Assembly (NCBI GenBank): GCA_903866605.1
Contig: CAIPOF010000001.1
Location: 1 to 41,801 of the forward strand
DNA: 41,801 nt
Reading direction: 5' to 3'
Source of the DNA: an uncultured bacterium
GTDB lineage: Bacteria; Patescibacteriota; Saccharimonadia; Saccharimonadales; Saccharimonadaceae
Positions 7,412-14,703 of the stretch are shown in pieces. A model generated the notes under the pieces. It had not been told where the DNA came from and ran no database searches. It saw only the letters and a program-made list of their open reading frames with translations. How positions within the stretch are numbered: the first letter of the stretch is position 1; each line of letters opens with the position of its first letter. A program made the position numbers and the translations under genes.

Positions 7412-8877
7412 TTATTACCTCCAAAAACCTCGTAGTAGTAGATTAGTCTCCTCAACTCTGGTCTTCCATCTAGTGAAGTGTCAGATATTTGGAACTGTAT
7501 ATTCCTTGAATATGAACCAGTGTTCTTCGGGCTGAAGTAGTTTTTAGTAATAGGAGAATATAAGTCTCCGACACTAATCCATTCGCCACCATCTATACTG
7601 ACCTTGGATTCACATGAATCGTATGGGCTAGCTTCTACGTACATCTTGTTATACTTCTTGTCAATCTCGGGGGCACCTTCATCGAATACAGGAGTTCTCA
7701 AAATCATAGAGATTGGGATACCGTTATCATTATTGCCAGTGAACATCGTGAAAGTATTTCCTTTATCATCTCCGAACAATAGCTGAGAGTCTCCGTTCTT
7801 ATCAATATAATCTCCCCATGCAGTCGGTTTGTTAGCAAATGTATGAGTATAAAACTGAGATTTATCAAAGTCTAAATCTACAATCATGTTCTTCAGACTC
7901 AAATCATCTAACTGCATATCTCCAATAGAGCAATAATAATGCTTCTTGTATACCTTACCCTGGGCGTCGGCTATATCTTGTCCAGAAATATTATCTATTA
8001 CATCGTCTAAAGGACTAGATAGAATATCAGGGGTAGAACCTGAGTAACCCCAGATACCATCAGTGTTTAGCCAGAATGTATAGTCTTTGTATGAGTCTAC
8101 GGAACCGTTAGATGTTGTAGTAATTAAGTTCAAGTCTTCTACTGACCAAGATAAGTTATTACTTTGGAATCTATAACTAGCACCTTCTTTGAAGACTAGG
8201 AGTCTATTATATGCTTTGTTTAGGCCATTAATAACACCGTTATAATCAGGGTCTACATATTTGTACCCTGCCGTAGATGGGTCTGCCAAATCAATAGTCC
8301 AATCAGTTCCGTCATTGACAGTTGACCAGTATAGAGAGCTAGGACCAGTCCCACTGGTTTGGCCAGATAGTTCATTTGTAGAACCAGCAGCGTAAAGTCT
8401 ACTTAGATATACAGCTAAATATTTACATCTAGGAGGAACTGAGGTTGACGTAGTCGGAACGTCAGTACACGTCACACCGTCAGACGTATAGAACATTGCG
8501 TTCTGACCATTAGAGAAGAACATCTTACCAGATAATACCGCCACACTTAAACGACTGACTAAGCTTAAACCAGTTTTAATTGGAGTTCCCCAGTGCAGTC
8601 CATCTCCAGTCATAACATTATAGCAATAAATGTTACCGCCAGAGACCCTAAATAATAATTTCTTTTGTACTCCTAAGTTATTCCAATAAATAATCTTGTC
8701 TACTTTTCCATTGTCTGGGTTGTCTAAGAATTTTGTGTAACCTAGACGTTTCGTTTTAGAACCAACTTTCTCTGAGGTAGCGTTTAATAACATCACAAAT
8801 TCAGACGGTTTCATAACTGGTTGAGAAACGTCACGGTTTAAACCTTCGAAAAATGATAAGTAAACTGGGGTGGCCAT
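7408..8877 (-). CDS. Tail nozzle / tubular protein B-like beta-propeller (489 aa)
   Basis: The N-terminus (LSFFEGLNRDVSQPVMKPSE, then LLNATSEKVGS and KRLGYTKF) has the form seen at the start of podophage nozzle or stabilisation proteins (T7 gp12 / P22 gp10 type): a 'gGlN ... n.. ...R.G' entry into a beta-propeller. Repeated strand patterns with aromatic residues (LYWSTVNDGTDW, YTFWLNTDGIWGYSG) continue to the C-terminus. It would form the distal part of a short tail. It follows the adaptor-like gene with a 1-base overlap, matching the adaptor-nozzle order of short-tailed phages. Assignment rests on pattern and synteny. Confidence 0.65.
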   Translation of the reverse strand: MATPVYLSFFEGLNRDVSQPVMKPSEFVMLLNATSEKVGSKTKRLGYTKFLDNPDNGKVDKIIYWNNLGVQKKLLFRVSGGNIYCYNVMTGDGLHWGTPIKTGLSLVSRLSVAVLSGKMFFSNGQNAMFYTSDGVTCTDVPTTSTSVPPRCKYLAVYLSRLYAAGSTNELSGQTSGTGPSSLYWSTVNDGTDWTIDLADPSTAGYKYVDPDYNGVINGLNKAYNRLLVFKEGASYRFQSNNLSWSVEDLNLITTTSNGSVDSYKDYTFWLNTDGIWGYSGSTPDILSSPLDDVIDNISGQDIADAQGKVYKKHYYCSIGDMQLDDLSLKNMIVDLDFDKSQFYTHTFANKPTAWGDYIDKNGDSQLLFGDDKGNTFTMFTGNNDNGIPISMILRTPVFDEGAPEIDKKYNKMYVEASPYDSCESKVSIDGGEWISVGDLYSPITKNYFSPKNTGSYSRNIQFQISDTSLDGRPELRRLIYYYEVFGGNK

Positions 8878-10022
8878 TAGACTACATCCTCATCTCTTGT
8901 CATTAATAATGCTGGGTCAATAATTCTTACGAAGTCTGGATATTGAATCTGACGATTAACAATATCATCTTTGAATTCATTCATCCTTTTTTCTACTAAA
9001 CCTTGATACATATCAGTCTCGGTTGGTTTGTGAATCTGGCTAAATCTGAACATCAGATAGTCTACAATCATATCCGTGTAATCTTGGTATGGATAAATAA
9101 GAGTGTCACTAGCAGAGACTAACTTAACTGGTGCAGCATAATATAATATCTTATATGTTCCCGACACTGGTGTTGGTTTAAAACCTATAGAAGTATCTTG
9201 GAAATAGTATCTTGGAGAATATGATGAATATGTATAATTAGGGTCATCATCTCGTAAATCTAGTGGGAAAGCTTCTTGGTACTTGGCACCATTACCAGCT
9301 ACCCAAACTCTAAATATTTGAGCTGGATTAGTTAGAACCTTAGTCAAATCATATGTTTCAACGCCACTTGTTAAGTTCAATGCACCAGAATCTTTAAGGC
9401 CATATTGAATATCAGCTTTTCGAACCTCTTGTTGCATTTTACGGTAAATTTCATTAACCCATTTAACTGCTAGGACTCTGTCTATTCTTTGCTCATTAGG
9501 GTCATTAGCTTGTTTAACAAACCTATCAATTATACCTTTAAGAGACTCATCGGCTATCCCAGCCGCCTGGAAAGAATCTGACACAACTGACTCAACGCTG
9601 TTGATTGAATTGAAATATGTGAACCTATACCAAGCAGTAGCAGAGCCAGTAGAGTCATCATAGAAAGTCCCATCGGGATAATTAACTGCCATGGGGACTG
9701 TAGCTAACAATGTATAAGTTCCAGTCTGAGTAGCTGAACTATAAAAATTAACAGTATCGTATTTTATATATGTAAGTTGTGTGTCAACAGAATGAGGAAA
9801 TTTGTATGCAGTATTAGTTATAGAATTATTACCAGTGACCCCAGTAACATTTATAATTTCGGCTTTTTCATTCCCATAGTTTTCAACTAAAAAATTATAA
9901 CCAGCGACTATGCCATAGTTATTAGATACTAAAGTTGTTACATCACCGATGTTTATATCATCAGACGATAGCGTCTGAACAAAATTGTCTAGATTCGGGG
10001 GCGATGCCCAGATTAAAGCCAT
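8877..10022 (-). CDS. Head-tail adaptor / tail tubular protein A-like (381 aa)
   Basis: The N-terminal part (about 1-150) is beta-rich, like an immunoglobulin-type domain (YTLLATVPMAVNYPDG, WYRFTYFNSINSVES). The C-terminal part (about 165-381) is a helical and beta adaptor-like domain: IDRVLAVKWVNEIYRKMQQE, then TYDLTKVLTNPAQIFRVWV, GFKPTPVSGTYKILYYAAP and YTDMIVDYLMFRFSQ. That second half resembles the helical connector that docks under the portal in podophages. It lies immediately before the nozzle gene. The N-terminal addition may decorate the tail. No sequence motif proves the role. Confidence 0.55.
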   Translation of the reverse strand: MALIWASPPNLDNFVQTLSSDDINIGDVTTLVSNNYGIVAGYNFLVENYGNEKAEIINVTGVTGNNSITNTAYKFPHSVDTQLTYIKYDTVNFYSSATQTGTYTLLATVPMAVNYPDGTFYDDSTGSATAWYRFTYFNSINSVESVVSDSFQAAGIADESLKGIIDRFVKQANDPNEQRIDRVLAVKWVNEIYRKMQQEVRKADIQYGLKDSGALNLTSGVETYDLTKVLTNPAQIFRVWVAGNGAKYQEAFPLDLRDDDPNYTYSSYSPRYYFQDTSIGFKPTPVSGTYKILYYAAPVKLVSASDTLIYPYQDYTDMIVDYLMFRFSQIHKPTETDMYQGLVEKRMNEFKDDIVNRQIQYPDFVRIIDPALLMTRDEDVV

Positions 10023-10029
10023 GGTTCTC

Positions 10030-10230
10030 CTATTCTGGTTTAGTTGGCCAAGTTACATTTTTTATATCGGGTGTATTTTCTGGTAAATCTCTAAGAGCTT
10101 GACGATATGTTGCCCACTCTGTTTTTAATTCATCACTCAAAGGGCTGTCAGACAACTGAGTATAATCACATTTAGCCAAGACTGCATTTCTGACTGTTCT
10201 TAAATCTTCATAGTTTGTAAAATTATTCAT
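10030..10230 (-). CDS. Phage tail (fibre) assembly chaperone-like protein, 66 aa
   Basis: The sequence VRNAVLAKCDYTQLSDSPLS followed by TEWATYRQALRDLPENTP and a final WPTKPE matches the phage tail assembly chaperone pattern: R.. .L...DwTQl.Dspl......eW..YRqaLRdlP ... WP..P. Proteins of this family assist folding or attachment of tail fibres. It sits directly downstream of a fibre/appendage protein (10240-11184), which is its plausible client. The start has AAGGAGAA upstream. Confidence 0.75.
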   Translation of the reverse strand: MNNFTNYEDLRTVRNAVLAKCDYTQLSDSPLSDELKTEWATYRQALRDLPENTPDIKNVTWPTKPE

Positions 10231-10239
10231 ATTTTCTCC

Positions 10240-11184
10240 TTATAAGTAAGCACAAGTCCAATTAATTACCGTATTTGACCAATTCGAACCATAAATAGCA
10301 ATGGAATTTGTCCCACTATATGTTGTTCTATAATCCAAACTTATTGTTGTTTGAGTTGTAATAGCGTAACAATTTAATTTGGTAACCGTAGAAGATTTAT
10401 CATCACTAACATTATCATATGTAGAAGTTACACTTTCTGGTTCAATTTGACCACTGTATATTACTAACCCAGTTTGGACGCTACCTCCTCCAGACCTTTT
10501 GAAATATGAGTTGCAAGAATACCAAGCATTCCAAACACCAACTGGCACTACCATCGTTTCGGCGGCGTACCAAGTATTAGCAGTTGGTGAGTTGGTGATT
10601 CTATTAGATGTAGAATTTACTTGAATTGTCCAACTACTTGGGTTTATATCAAATCCTGCAGGGGTTTTAGCCGTTGAATAATGTGTGTTAGTAATAGCTA
10701 CATTTGTTAACTGATAGATTTGTCCCGACCAAAGAGTCAAAGTGGTTTGCGTAGTTCCGTCATAACTGACTGCCATAATAAAACCATCAATATTGCCGCC
10801 GTTGTATAACCAAAACTTCATACCTGCCCAATATTTAGTTGTTTGGTCTCCAGGTATTGTTACTGTAGAATAATAGTTTGTATTCTGTCCACCAGTACCA
10901 CCGACAGTAGCTGATGAAGCATAAGACCATGTGTCACCAGTCGCAATCCAACCGTCTACCGTACCAGTAAATAGTGGAGAGGTAATAGTCTTCTGACCTG
11001 TGATAGCCTGAGCAGATATTAAATCTACCACACCAGAGCCACTTAGAGCACGGCTATTAGCACCATCATGGTTGTGACCAGTAGTAATATTAGCTACTTC
11101 AGTCTCCAATGTTTGAAGCTCAGTTCTGATTGTAGAAGAAGTTAAATTTGAATTAGACGCTGGATTTGTAATGGTTCTTGCCAT
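10240..11184 (-). CDS. Tail fibre / appendage protein with GHNHDG motif (314 aa)
   Basis: The frame extends upstream to 11229, but the ATG at 11184 has a good ribosome binding site (AAAGGAGA) and starts MARTITNPASNSNL, the usual N-terminus of this type. Residues about 30-60 contain TTGHNHDGANSRALSG, a widespread motif in phage fibre and appendage proteins, where a helix leads into a His/Asp-rich turn. The C-terminal two thirds are Ser/Thr/Tyr/Trp-rich beta sequence typical of a host-contact domain. A tail assembly chaperone gene follows. Confidence 0.65.
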   Translation of the reverse strand: MARTITNPASNSNLTSSTIRTELQTLETEVANITTGHNHDGANSRALSGSGVVDLISAQAITGQKTITSPLFTGTVDGWIATGDTWSYASSATVGGTGGQNTNYYSTVTIPGDQTTKYWAGMKFWLYNGGNIDGFIMAVSYDGTTQTTLTLWSGQIYQLTNVAITNTHYSTAKTPAGFDINPSSWTIQVNSTSNRITNSPTANTWYAAETMVVPVGVWNAWYSCNSYFKRSGGGSVQTGLVIYSGQIEPESVTSTYDNVSDDKSSTVTKLNCYAITTQTTISLDYRTTYSGTNSIAIYGSNWSNTVINWTCAYL

Positions 11185-11194
11185 ATGTTCTCCT

Positions 11195-11362
11195 TTAAGG
11201 TGTTGGTGTTTTTTGGTCCCATTTAACACCAGACTGGTCCCACTTTACGCCAGACTGGTCCCACTTAGTATTTGTATAACTTTGTTCGTTAGAACTAAGA
11301 GGTTTTTCAAGTCTTATATCATCCCAATGTGGTTTCTCTAGTTTTATATCTGTTAATTCCAT
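11195..11362 (-). CDS. 55-residue protein with KWDQSGV tandem repeats
   Basis: The ATG at 11362 has AAGGAAC upstream and is preferred over the ATG at 11389. Two short repeat families are visible: IKLEKPHWDD / IRLEKP at residues 5-20, and KWDQSGV KWDQSGV KWDQ near the C-terminus. The 7-residue unit is encoded by a 21-bp tandem repeat at about 11214-11268. Trp/Asp-rich linear repeats of this type look like docking peptides. It lies between a fibre protein and a holin-like gene. Function is unknown. Confidence 0.55.
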   Translation of the reverse strand: MELTDIKLEKPHWDDIRLEKPLSSNEQSYTNTKWDQSGVKWDQSGVKWDQKTPTP

Positions 11363-11369
11363 TTGTTCC

Positions 11370-11543
11370 TTATAAGTTAGCGTTGGCAAGTGCCGCTCGA
11401 ATAGCAGCTAAAGCACTAGCACCGAATAATAAATTAATACAATCCGATGGGCTTATTTTACCTAAGACTACGCCAATAATAGCGTAGATTGCAGCTAAGA
11501 TGGCGATAATAAAACTCTTTTTTCCTCTGAGATAATTAATCAT
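11370..11543 (-). CDS. 57-residue two-helix membrane protein, holin candidate
   Basis: The product starts MINYLRGKKS and has two hydrophobic segments: FIIAILAAIYAIIGVVLG (about 11-28) and CINLLFGASALAALRAAL-type sequence (about 36-54), separated by KISPSD. A short basic N-terminus, two helices and a position beside the CHAP endolysin fit a class II or phage-LL-H-type holin. Ribosome binding site AGAAAGGA lies 8-10 bases upstream. Its 3' end precedes the repeat protein gene by 7 bases. Confidence 0.6.
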   Translation of the reverse strand: MINYLRGKKSFIIAILAAIYAIIGVVLGKISPSDCINLLFGASALAAIRAALANANL

Positions 11544-11705
11544 AATATATCCTTTCTTATTTTTAGTTTGAGGGGGAGTAATTTTTCAACTCCCCCGTAA
11601 GCTCGACTAGTAAGCCGAGTTAATAATTGTTACCACACGATGTGGCATGTTATGAAGATGTTGCCCTCGGACGCCAGCAGCTCAAGCTACATTAATTGGG
11701 CCTCC
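11544..11705 (-). other. 162-base gap with a strong hairpin
   Basis: No gene is visible. A perfect 8-bp hairpin lies at 11572-11579 / 11589-11596 (GGGGGAGT / ACTCCCCC), and a second weaker hairpin lies around 11602-11622. No T-tract follows in the direction of late transcription, so it is more likely an mRNA processing or stability element, or a leader of the holin-like gene, than a classic terminator. Confidence 0.4.
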
Positions 11706-11891
11706 TTATCCCCGAACTTGTAACTCCTCATCTTGGGGTGTGAAAGATGAAATGTGGTCATTGACTGTCGTGATGAACATTTTGCCATCGCCATAAATCT
11801 TTTGATGGCCTTGGTTGTCGTATAGGATAAAGTTTATGCGAAACATATCCTGAAAAGTCATCTTATCTCCCAACTTCATTCCTTGGTACAA
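11706..11891 (-). CDS. 61-residue protein, TTG start
   Basis: The frame opens with TTG at 11891, about nine bases after GAGGAGG; an internal ATG (residue 5) has AAGGA directly adjoining it and is less likely. The sequence has an alternating hydrophobic/polar pattern (MFRINFILYDNQGHQKIYGDG) that suggests a small beta-rich fold. It follows the zinc-ribbon gene with a 2-base intergenic overlap or less. Function is unknown. Confidence 0.45.
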   Translation of the reverse strand: MYQGMKLGDKMTFQDMFRINFILYDNQGHQKIYGDGKMFITTVNDHISSFTPQDEELQVRG

Positions 11892-11892
11892 T

Positions 11893-12024
11893 TCAAGTTA
11901 CCTCCTCAAGTTCGCAATAAAGTATTCTGTAATAACGGCCGCAGGCTGGGCATCTAAACAAATCTCCATCTTGGTCTTTGCTCCACCACACTAGGTGGCA
12001 GTCGCAGAAGTAACACTTAACCAT
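11893..12024 (-). CDS. 43-residue zinc-ribbon protein
   Basis: The sequence reads MVKCYFCDCHLVWW and, 15 residues on, FRCPACGRYYRILYC. Two CxxC knuckles about 20 residues apart form a complete zinc-ribbon. The ribosome binding site is GGGGGTGGAG just before ATG 12024. It lies in the lysis region between a membrane peptide and a small unknown protein. Its size suggests an adaptor or regulator. Confidence 0.6.
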   Translation of the reverse strand: MVKCYFCDCHLVWWSKDQDGDLFRCPACGRYYRILYCELEEVT

Positions 12025-12049
12025 ACTCCACCCCCTAGATTGTAAGGTA

Positions 12050-12127
12050 CTAACGTGTCACGCAACTTACCATTTTACATATGGCATAAAGTATAACTAA
12101 GATTATTAATACTAATAAAAACTGCAT
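12050..12127 (-). CDS. 25-residue single-pass membrane peptide in lysis cassette
   Basis: The start overlaps the stop codon region of the CHAP endolysin gene (ribosome binding site AGGAA inside that gene). The peptide MQFLLVLIILVILYAICKMV has one hydrophobic helix followed by a basic tail (SCVTR). Its coupling to the endolysin suggests a part in lysis, such as a pinholin, holin partner or antiholin. It could also be a fortuitous frame. Confidence 0.45.
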   Translation of the reverse strand: MQFLLVLIILVILYAICKMVSCVTR

Positions 12128-12903
12128 TATTTTATTCCTAAGGCTTTTTCAATAGCTACTAGTATTTCTTTAATCATACTGTTCTTAACCTCTGGTGTGA
12201 CTGGCACAGTATTACCAGTTGTAGCTGGTGACACTGGGACAAATTCAACCGTGGAATTTTGGTTGACATCCTTGTTGACATCAGGCGTTTTTTGGTTGAC
12301 ATTAACCTGTTGGCAAGGTGGACAAATAGTCGGTTTACAATCAGTTTTCTTCATTAAGATTGAAACCTTTTCGTAATTGTTTAGAATGTTTTTAGCTGTG
12401 TTGTCATCGCCATTTAAAATTGCGTTGACATCAGAGTTTAGCCCATCTACATCAACTGTTCCAAGTGTGTATTTTCTAAGTTCAGTGTACAAATTTATGA
12501 GTCCTTGTTTTGTAATCACATTAGCTCCTTTAGGTCTTAACCAGCCCATAACGTGCTGGTAATTAAAATTATTTATTTGAGCAGGGTTTGTATCGTTTCC
12601 TTTGGGAAAATTCTGGTTGAAAAGCACAATATTGTTGGCGTCAGCAGACTCGCAGATTCCGATATGTCCGTAAGGTGCGTAATCAAATACGACTAAATCA
12701 CCTTGAATCGGGACTCCACTTTTTGTTATCCAAGTATAAAAGTCATCTCCATAATTCCATTGATTAGCATTTCCGTGGCGTGGTGGCCAGCCATTCCAAG
12801 CTAACCATTGTTTAGCAAGACTTACGCACTCTCCTGGATAACTTCCATCCGGTGCAGTGACTTCTTGACCAATATATTTTTGTTTAAATCCATCGTAGTT
12901 CAT
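12127..12903 (-). CDS. Endolysin: N-terminal CHAP domain plus Asn/Pro-rich tail (258 aa)
   Basis: This is a CHAP-family peptidoglycan amidase/endopeptidase of the lysis cassette. The ATG at 12903 has GGAAG upstream; an ATG four codons earlier has no site. The CHAP domain spans about 1-130: PGECVSLAKQWLAW (Cys26 nucleophile), GDLVVFDYAPYGHIGICES (His80) and VLFNQNFP (Asn97 region), then a conserved-looking MGWLRPKG exit. The rest (about 140-258) is a helical piece, a Cys cluster (DCKPTICPPC), a N/V/P/T-rich linker and a C-terminal helix (KEILVAIEKALGIK) that may anchor to wall or membrane. No signal peptide, so export would need the holin. Confidence 0.85.
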   Translation of the reverse strand: MNYDGFKQKYIGQEVTAPDGSYPGECVSLAKQWLAWNGWPPRHGNANQWNYGDDFYTWITKSGVPIQGDLVVFDYAPYGHIGICESADANNIVLFNQNFPKGNDTNPAQINNFNYQHVMGWLRPKGANVITKQGLINLYTELRKYTLGTVDVDGLNSDVNAILNGDDNTAKNILNNYEKVSILMKKTDCKPTICPPCQQVNVNQKTPDVNKDVNQNSTVEFVPVSPATTGNTVPVTPEVKNSMIKEILVAIEKALGIK

Positions 12904-12905
12904 TT

Positions 12906-13262
12906 TTACTTCCAATTATGAAATATTTGTATTGCTCCCCAAACGATAGCGATAACCGCCGCAATGACTCCTATTACTTTGACAACCAATTTACCTATTT
13001 CTTGGTTTACCTGATTGTCCAAGACTATCTTCTTCATCGTATTCTTAATCTCTGGGTCTGCAAGCCACATAATCGAATCTATTTTGGCGTTCATAGTTTT
13101 ATCACTTTTCTCATTTTGAATACAATGGTTATAAAAGTCTTTCTTCAAATCACTTACCTGAGCCATCTCTGACTCCTGAGCCAAATCTCTTAGATGAATA
13201 TCATCATCGTGTATCTCAGTTCGGCTGGGTTCAACTATATTTCGGCTATTTAATTCAGGCAT
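12906..13262 (-). CDS. 118-residue protein with C-terminal transmembrane helix, holin-like
   Basis: The N-terminal 85 residues are charged and helical (IHDDDIHLRDLAQESEMAQ, a likely coiled coil). Residues about 93-115 are hydrophobic (VVKVIGVIAAVIAIVWGAI) followed by HNWK. A soluble coiled-coil head and one C-terminal helix, next to the endolysin, recall XhlA-type haemolysin/holin partners. The endolysin follows 2 bases after its stop. Assignment rests on topology and position only. Confidence 0.55.
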   Translation of the reverse strand: MPELNSRNIVEPSRTEIHDDDIHLRDLAQESEMAQVSDLKKDFYNHCIQNEKSDKTMNAKIDSIMWLADPEIKNTMKKIVLDNQVNQEIGKLVVKVIGVIAAVIAIVWGAIQIFHNWK

Positions 13263-13268
13263 CAGACT

Positions 13269-13667
13269 TTAAACCTCAGTTGCACCAGCAAATTCATTCA
13301 TTTCAACGATATGTGTAACAGCTTCAACAGCTTCAACCGCCGGTACTATTACACCATTCGGGTCAGTCCACTGCGGACGAGCTAATACTTCAGGAGTGTC
13401 GATAATTGTTTGAGGGGTAGGAGTTGTTAAAGCGGTGTAAATCTCTGCAAAAGTTAAATCAATGCCATCTACAAATCTGATAAACGAATAATCAATCTGA
13501 TTGTTAGCTGGGATAAAGTTCCTTAAATCAGCGGTACGAGCGTCTTTGTCTAGGTACGAACCGATTAAGACTTTGGTTCGGTTTAAAACCTTATCAGCTT
13601 CCGCTTTTAAGATGATGTGGTAGGTTGTTTCTACTCCTCTTAGAGTAATTTTTGTGTTAAGTGCCAT
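13269..13667 (-). CDS. 132-residue virion-associated protein
   Basis: The sequence opens MALNTKITLRGVETTYHIIL, the kind of beta-strand start seen in small phage head or tail proteins. The middle is mixed, and the C-terminus is Pro/Val/Glu-rich (GVIVPAVEAVEAVTHIVEM). It lies between a beta-propeller appendage protein and the lysis cassette. AAGGAAAC precedes the ATG. I do not recognise the family; a tail-fibre-associated or decoration role is plausible. Confidence 0.55.
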   Translation of the reverse strand: MALNTKITLRGVETTYHIILKAEADKVLNRTKVLIGSYLDKDARTADLRNFIPANNQIDYSFIRFVDGIDLTFAEIYTALTTPTPQTIIDTPEVLARPQWTDPNGVIVPAVEAVEAVTHIVEMNEFAGATEV

Positions 13668-13681
13668 TTTGTTTCCTTTCT

Positions 13682-14695
13682 TTAAAATATTTGTAATGTA
13701 TTCTTTTTAGTTATCGGTGGTGGAGCAGCAACATAGCCTTGCAATTCTGCCAAAGTTCCGCCTATATTGTAGTCTTGGAAAACAACCCAAATATTGTTGT
13801 TGGCGTCACAAACCATTCCGATAGGTTCGTAATATGGTGAATTGAATGTTGTTCTTTGTACCATTCCAACCGTATTAAAACAATAAAATATTCCACTGCT
13901 TCCTGGTTCATCAAACCAAACATTTCCTGAATTATCAGTCGCTATATTATTAACTTCCCATGGATTGAATTGATGTGTTCCGACAATTGCGTGAGTCGTT
14001 GCGTTGATTTTATAAGCATAGCCGTTGCCGTTATCTCCAACCCAGGCAAATCCGTTTGAGTCGAAAGCAATACAACAAGGTGAAACGTAACCATAGGTCG
14101 CAGATGGAATGTTGATGGTGGCTAACACACTTCCTGTCGGGCTTATAACCATTACATTGCTATCTAGCCACATTCCCTGTCCACTATCCCAATTACTTGA
14201 ATTTGGCATAACTAACCAGAGATTTCCCGAAGCGTCAAAAGCCATATCTATAATATTGCAACCAGAGTTTCCTCCTGCTGGATAGAACTCAATATAAGTA
14301 AAGTTAGTCGAGTCGTCTACCTTCATACTTTGAACATAATTTCCAACAGTAACAAAAGCCCAATCTCCTGCGGCGCTAACAGCCATTACACCAGCTCCAG
14401 GACCTCCATAACGAGCGTTTAAAAGCGTACCACTCAGATTATATTTCTGAAACTGAGAACCGCCGATACCAATTGAAATATATACAAAGTCGTTTATCCT
14501 ATCGACTGCCAGTCCACCGACATAAGTATATCCAAGGTTGATATTGACAATGACCGCTCCGCTTGGCGTGACACATTCAAGATGTGGTGCGCTGTCTCTA
14601 TTTATAATCCAAAAGTTGCCAAGTCTGTCCATTCTAATAAGGTTTGGTTGATTTTCAGGAAGTGCAATTGTTTTTAATAAATCACCTAAAGCCAT
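13682..14695 (-). CDS. NHL-type seven-bladed beta-propeller protein (337 aa), appendage
   Basis: A repeated blade signature is visible at least seven times: MDRLGNFWIINRD, VDRINDFVYIS, VSAAGDWAFVT, FDASGNLWLVMP, FDSNGFAWVGD, TDNSGNVWFDEP and CDANNNIWVVF. This D.sGN.W pattern is that of NHL/Vgb-like propellers. In phages such propellers occur in host-contact appendages. It sits just after the 901-residue receptor-binding candidate, so a tail-fibre or capsid-fibre role is likely. No catalytic residues can be assigned. No signal peptide. Confidence 0.75.
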   Translation of the reverse strand: MALGDLLKTIALPENQPNLIRMDRLGNFWIINRDSAPHLECVTPSGAVIVNINLGYTYVGGLAVDRINDFVYISIGIGGSQFQKYNLSGTLLNARYGGPGAGVMAVSAAGDWAFVTVGNYVQSMKVDDSTNFTYIEFYPAGGNSGCNIIDMAFDASGNLWLVMPNSSNWDSGQGMWLDSNVMVISPTGSVLATINIPSATYGYVSPCCIAFDSNGFAWVGDNGNGYAYKINATTHAIVGTHQFNPWEVNNIATDNSGNVWFDEPGSSGIFYCFNTVGMVQRTTFNSPYYEPIGMVCDANNNIWVVFQDYNIGGTLAELQGYVAAPPPITKKNTLQIF

Positions 14696-14703
14696 AATTT
14701 CCT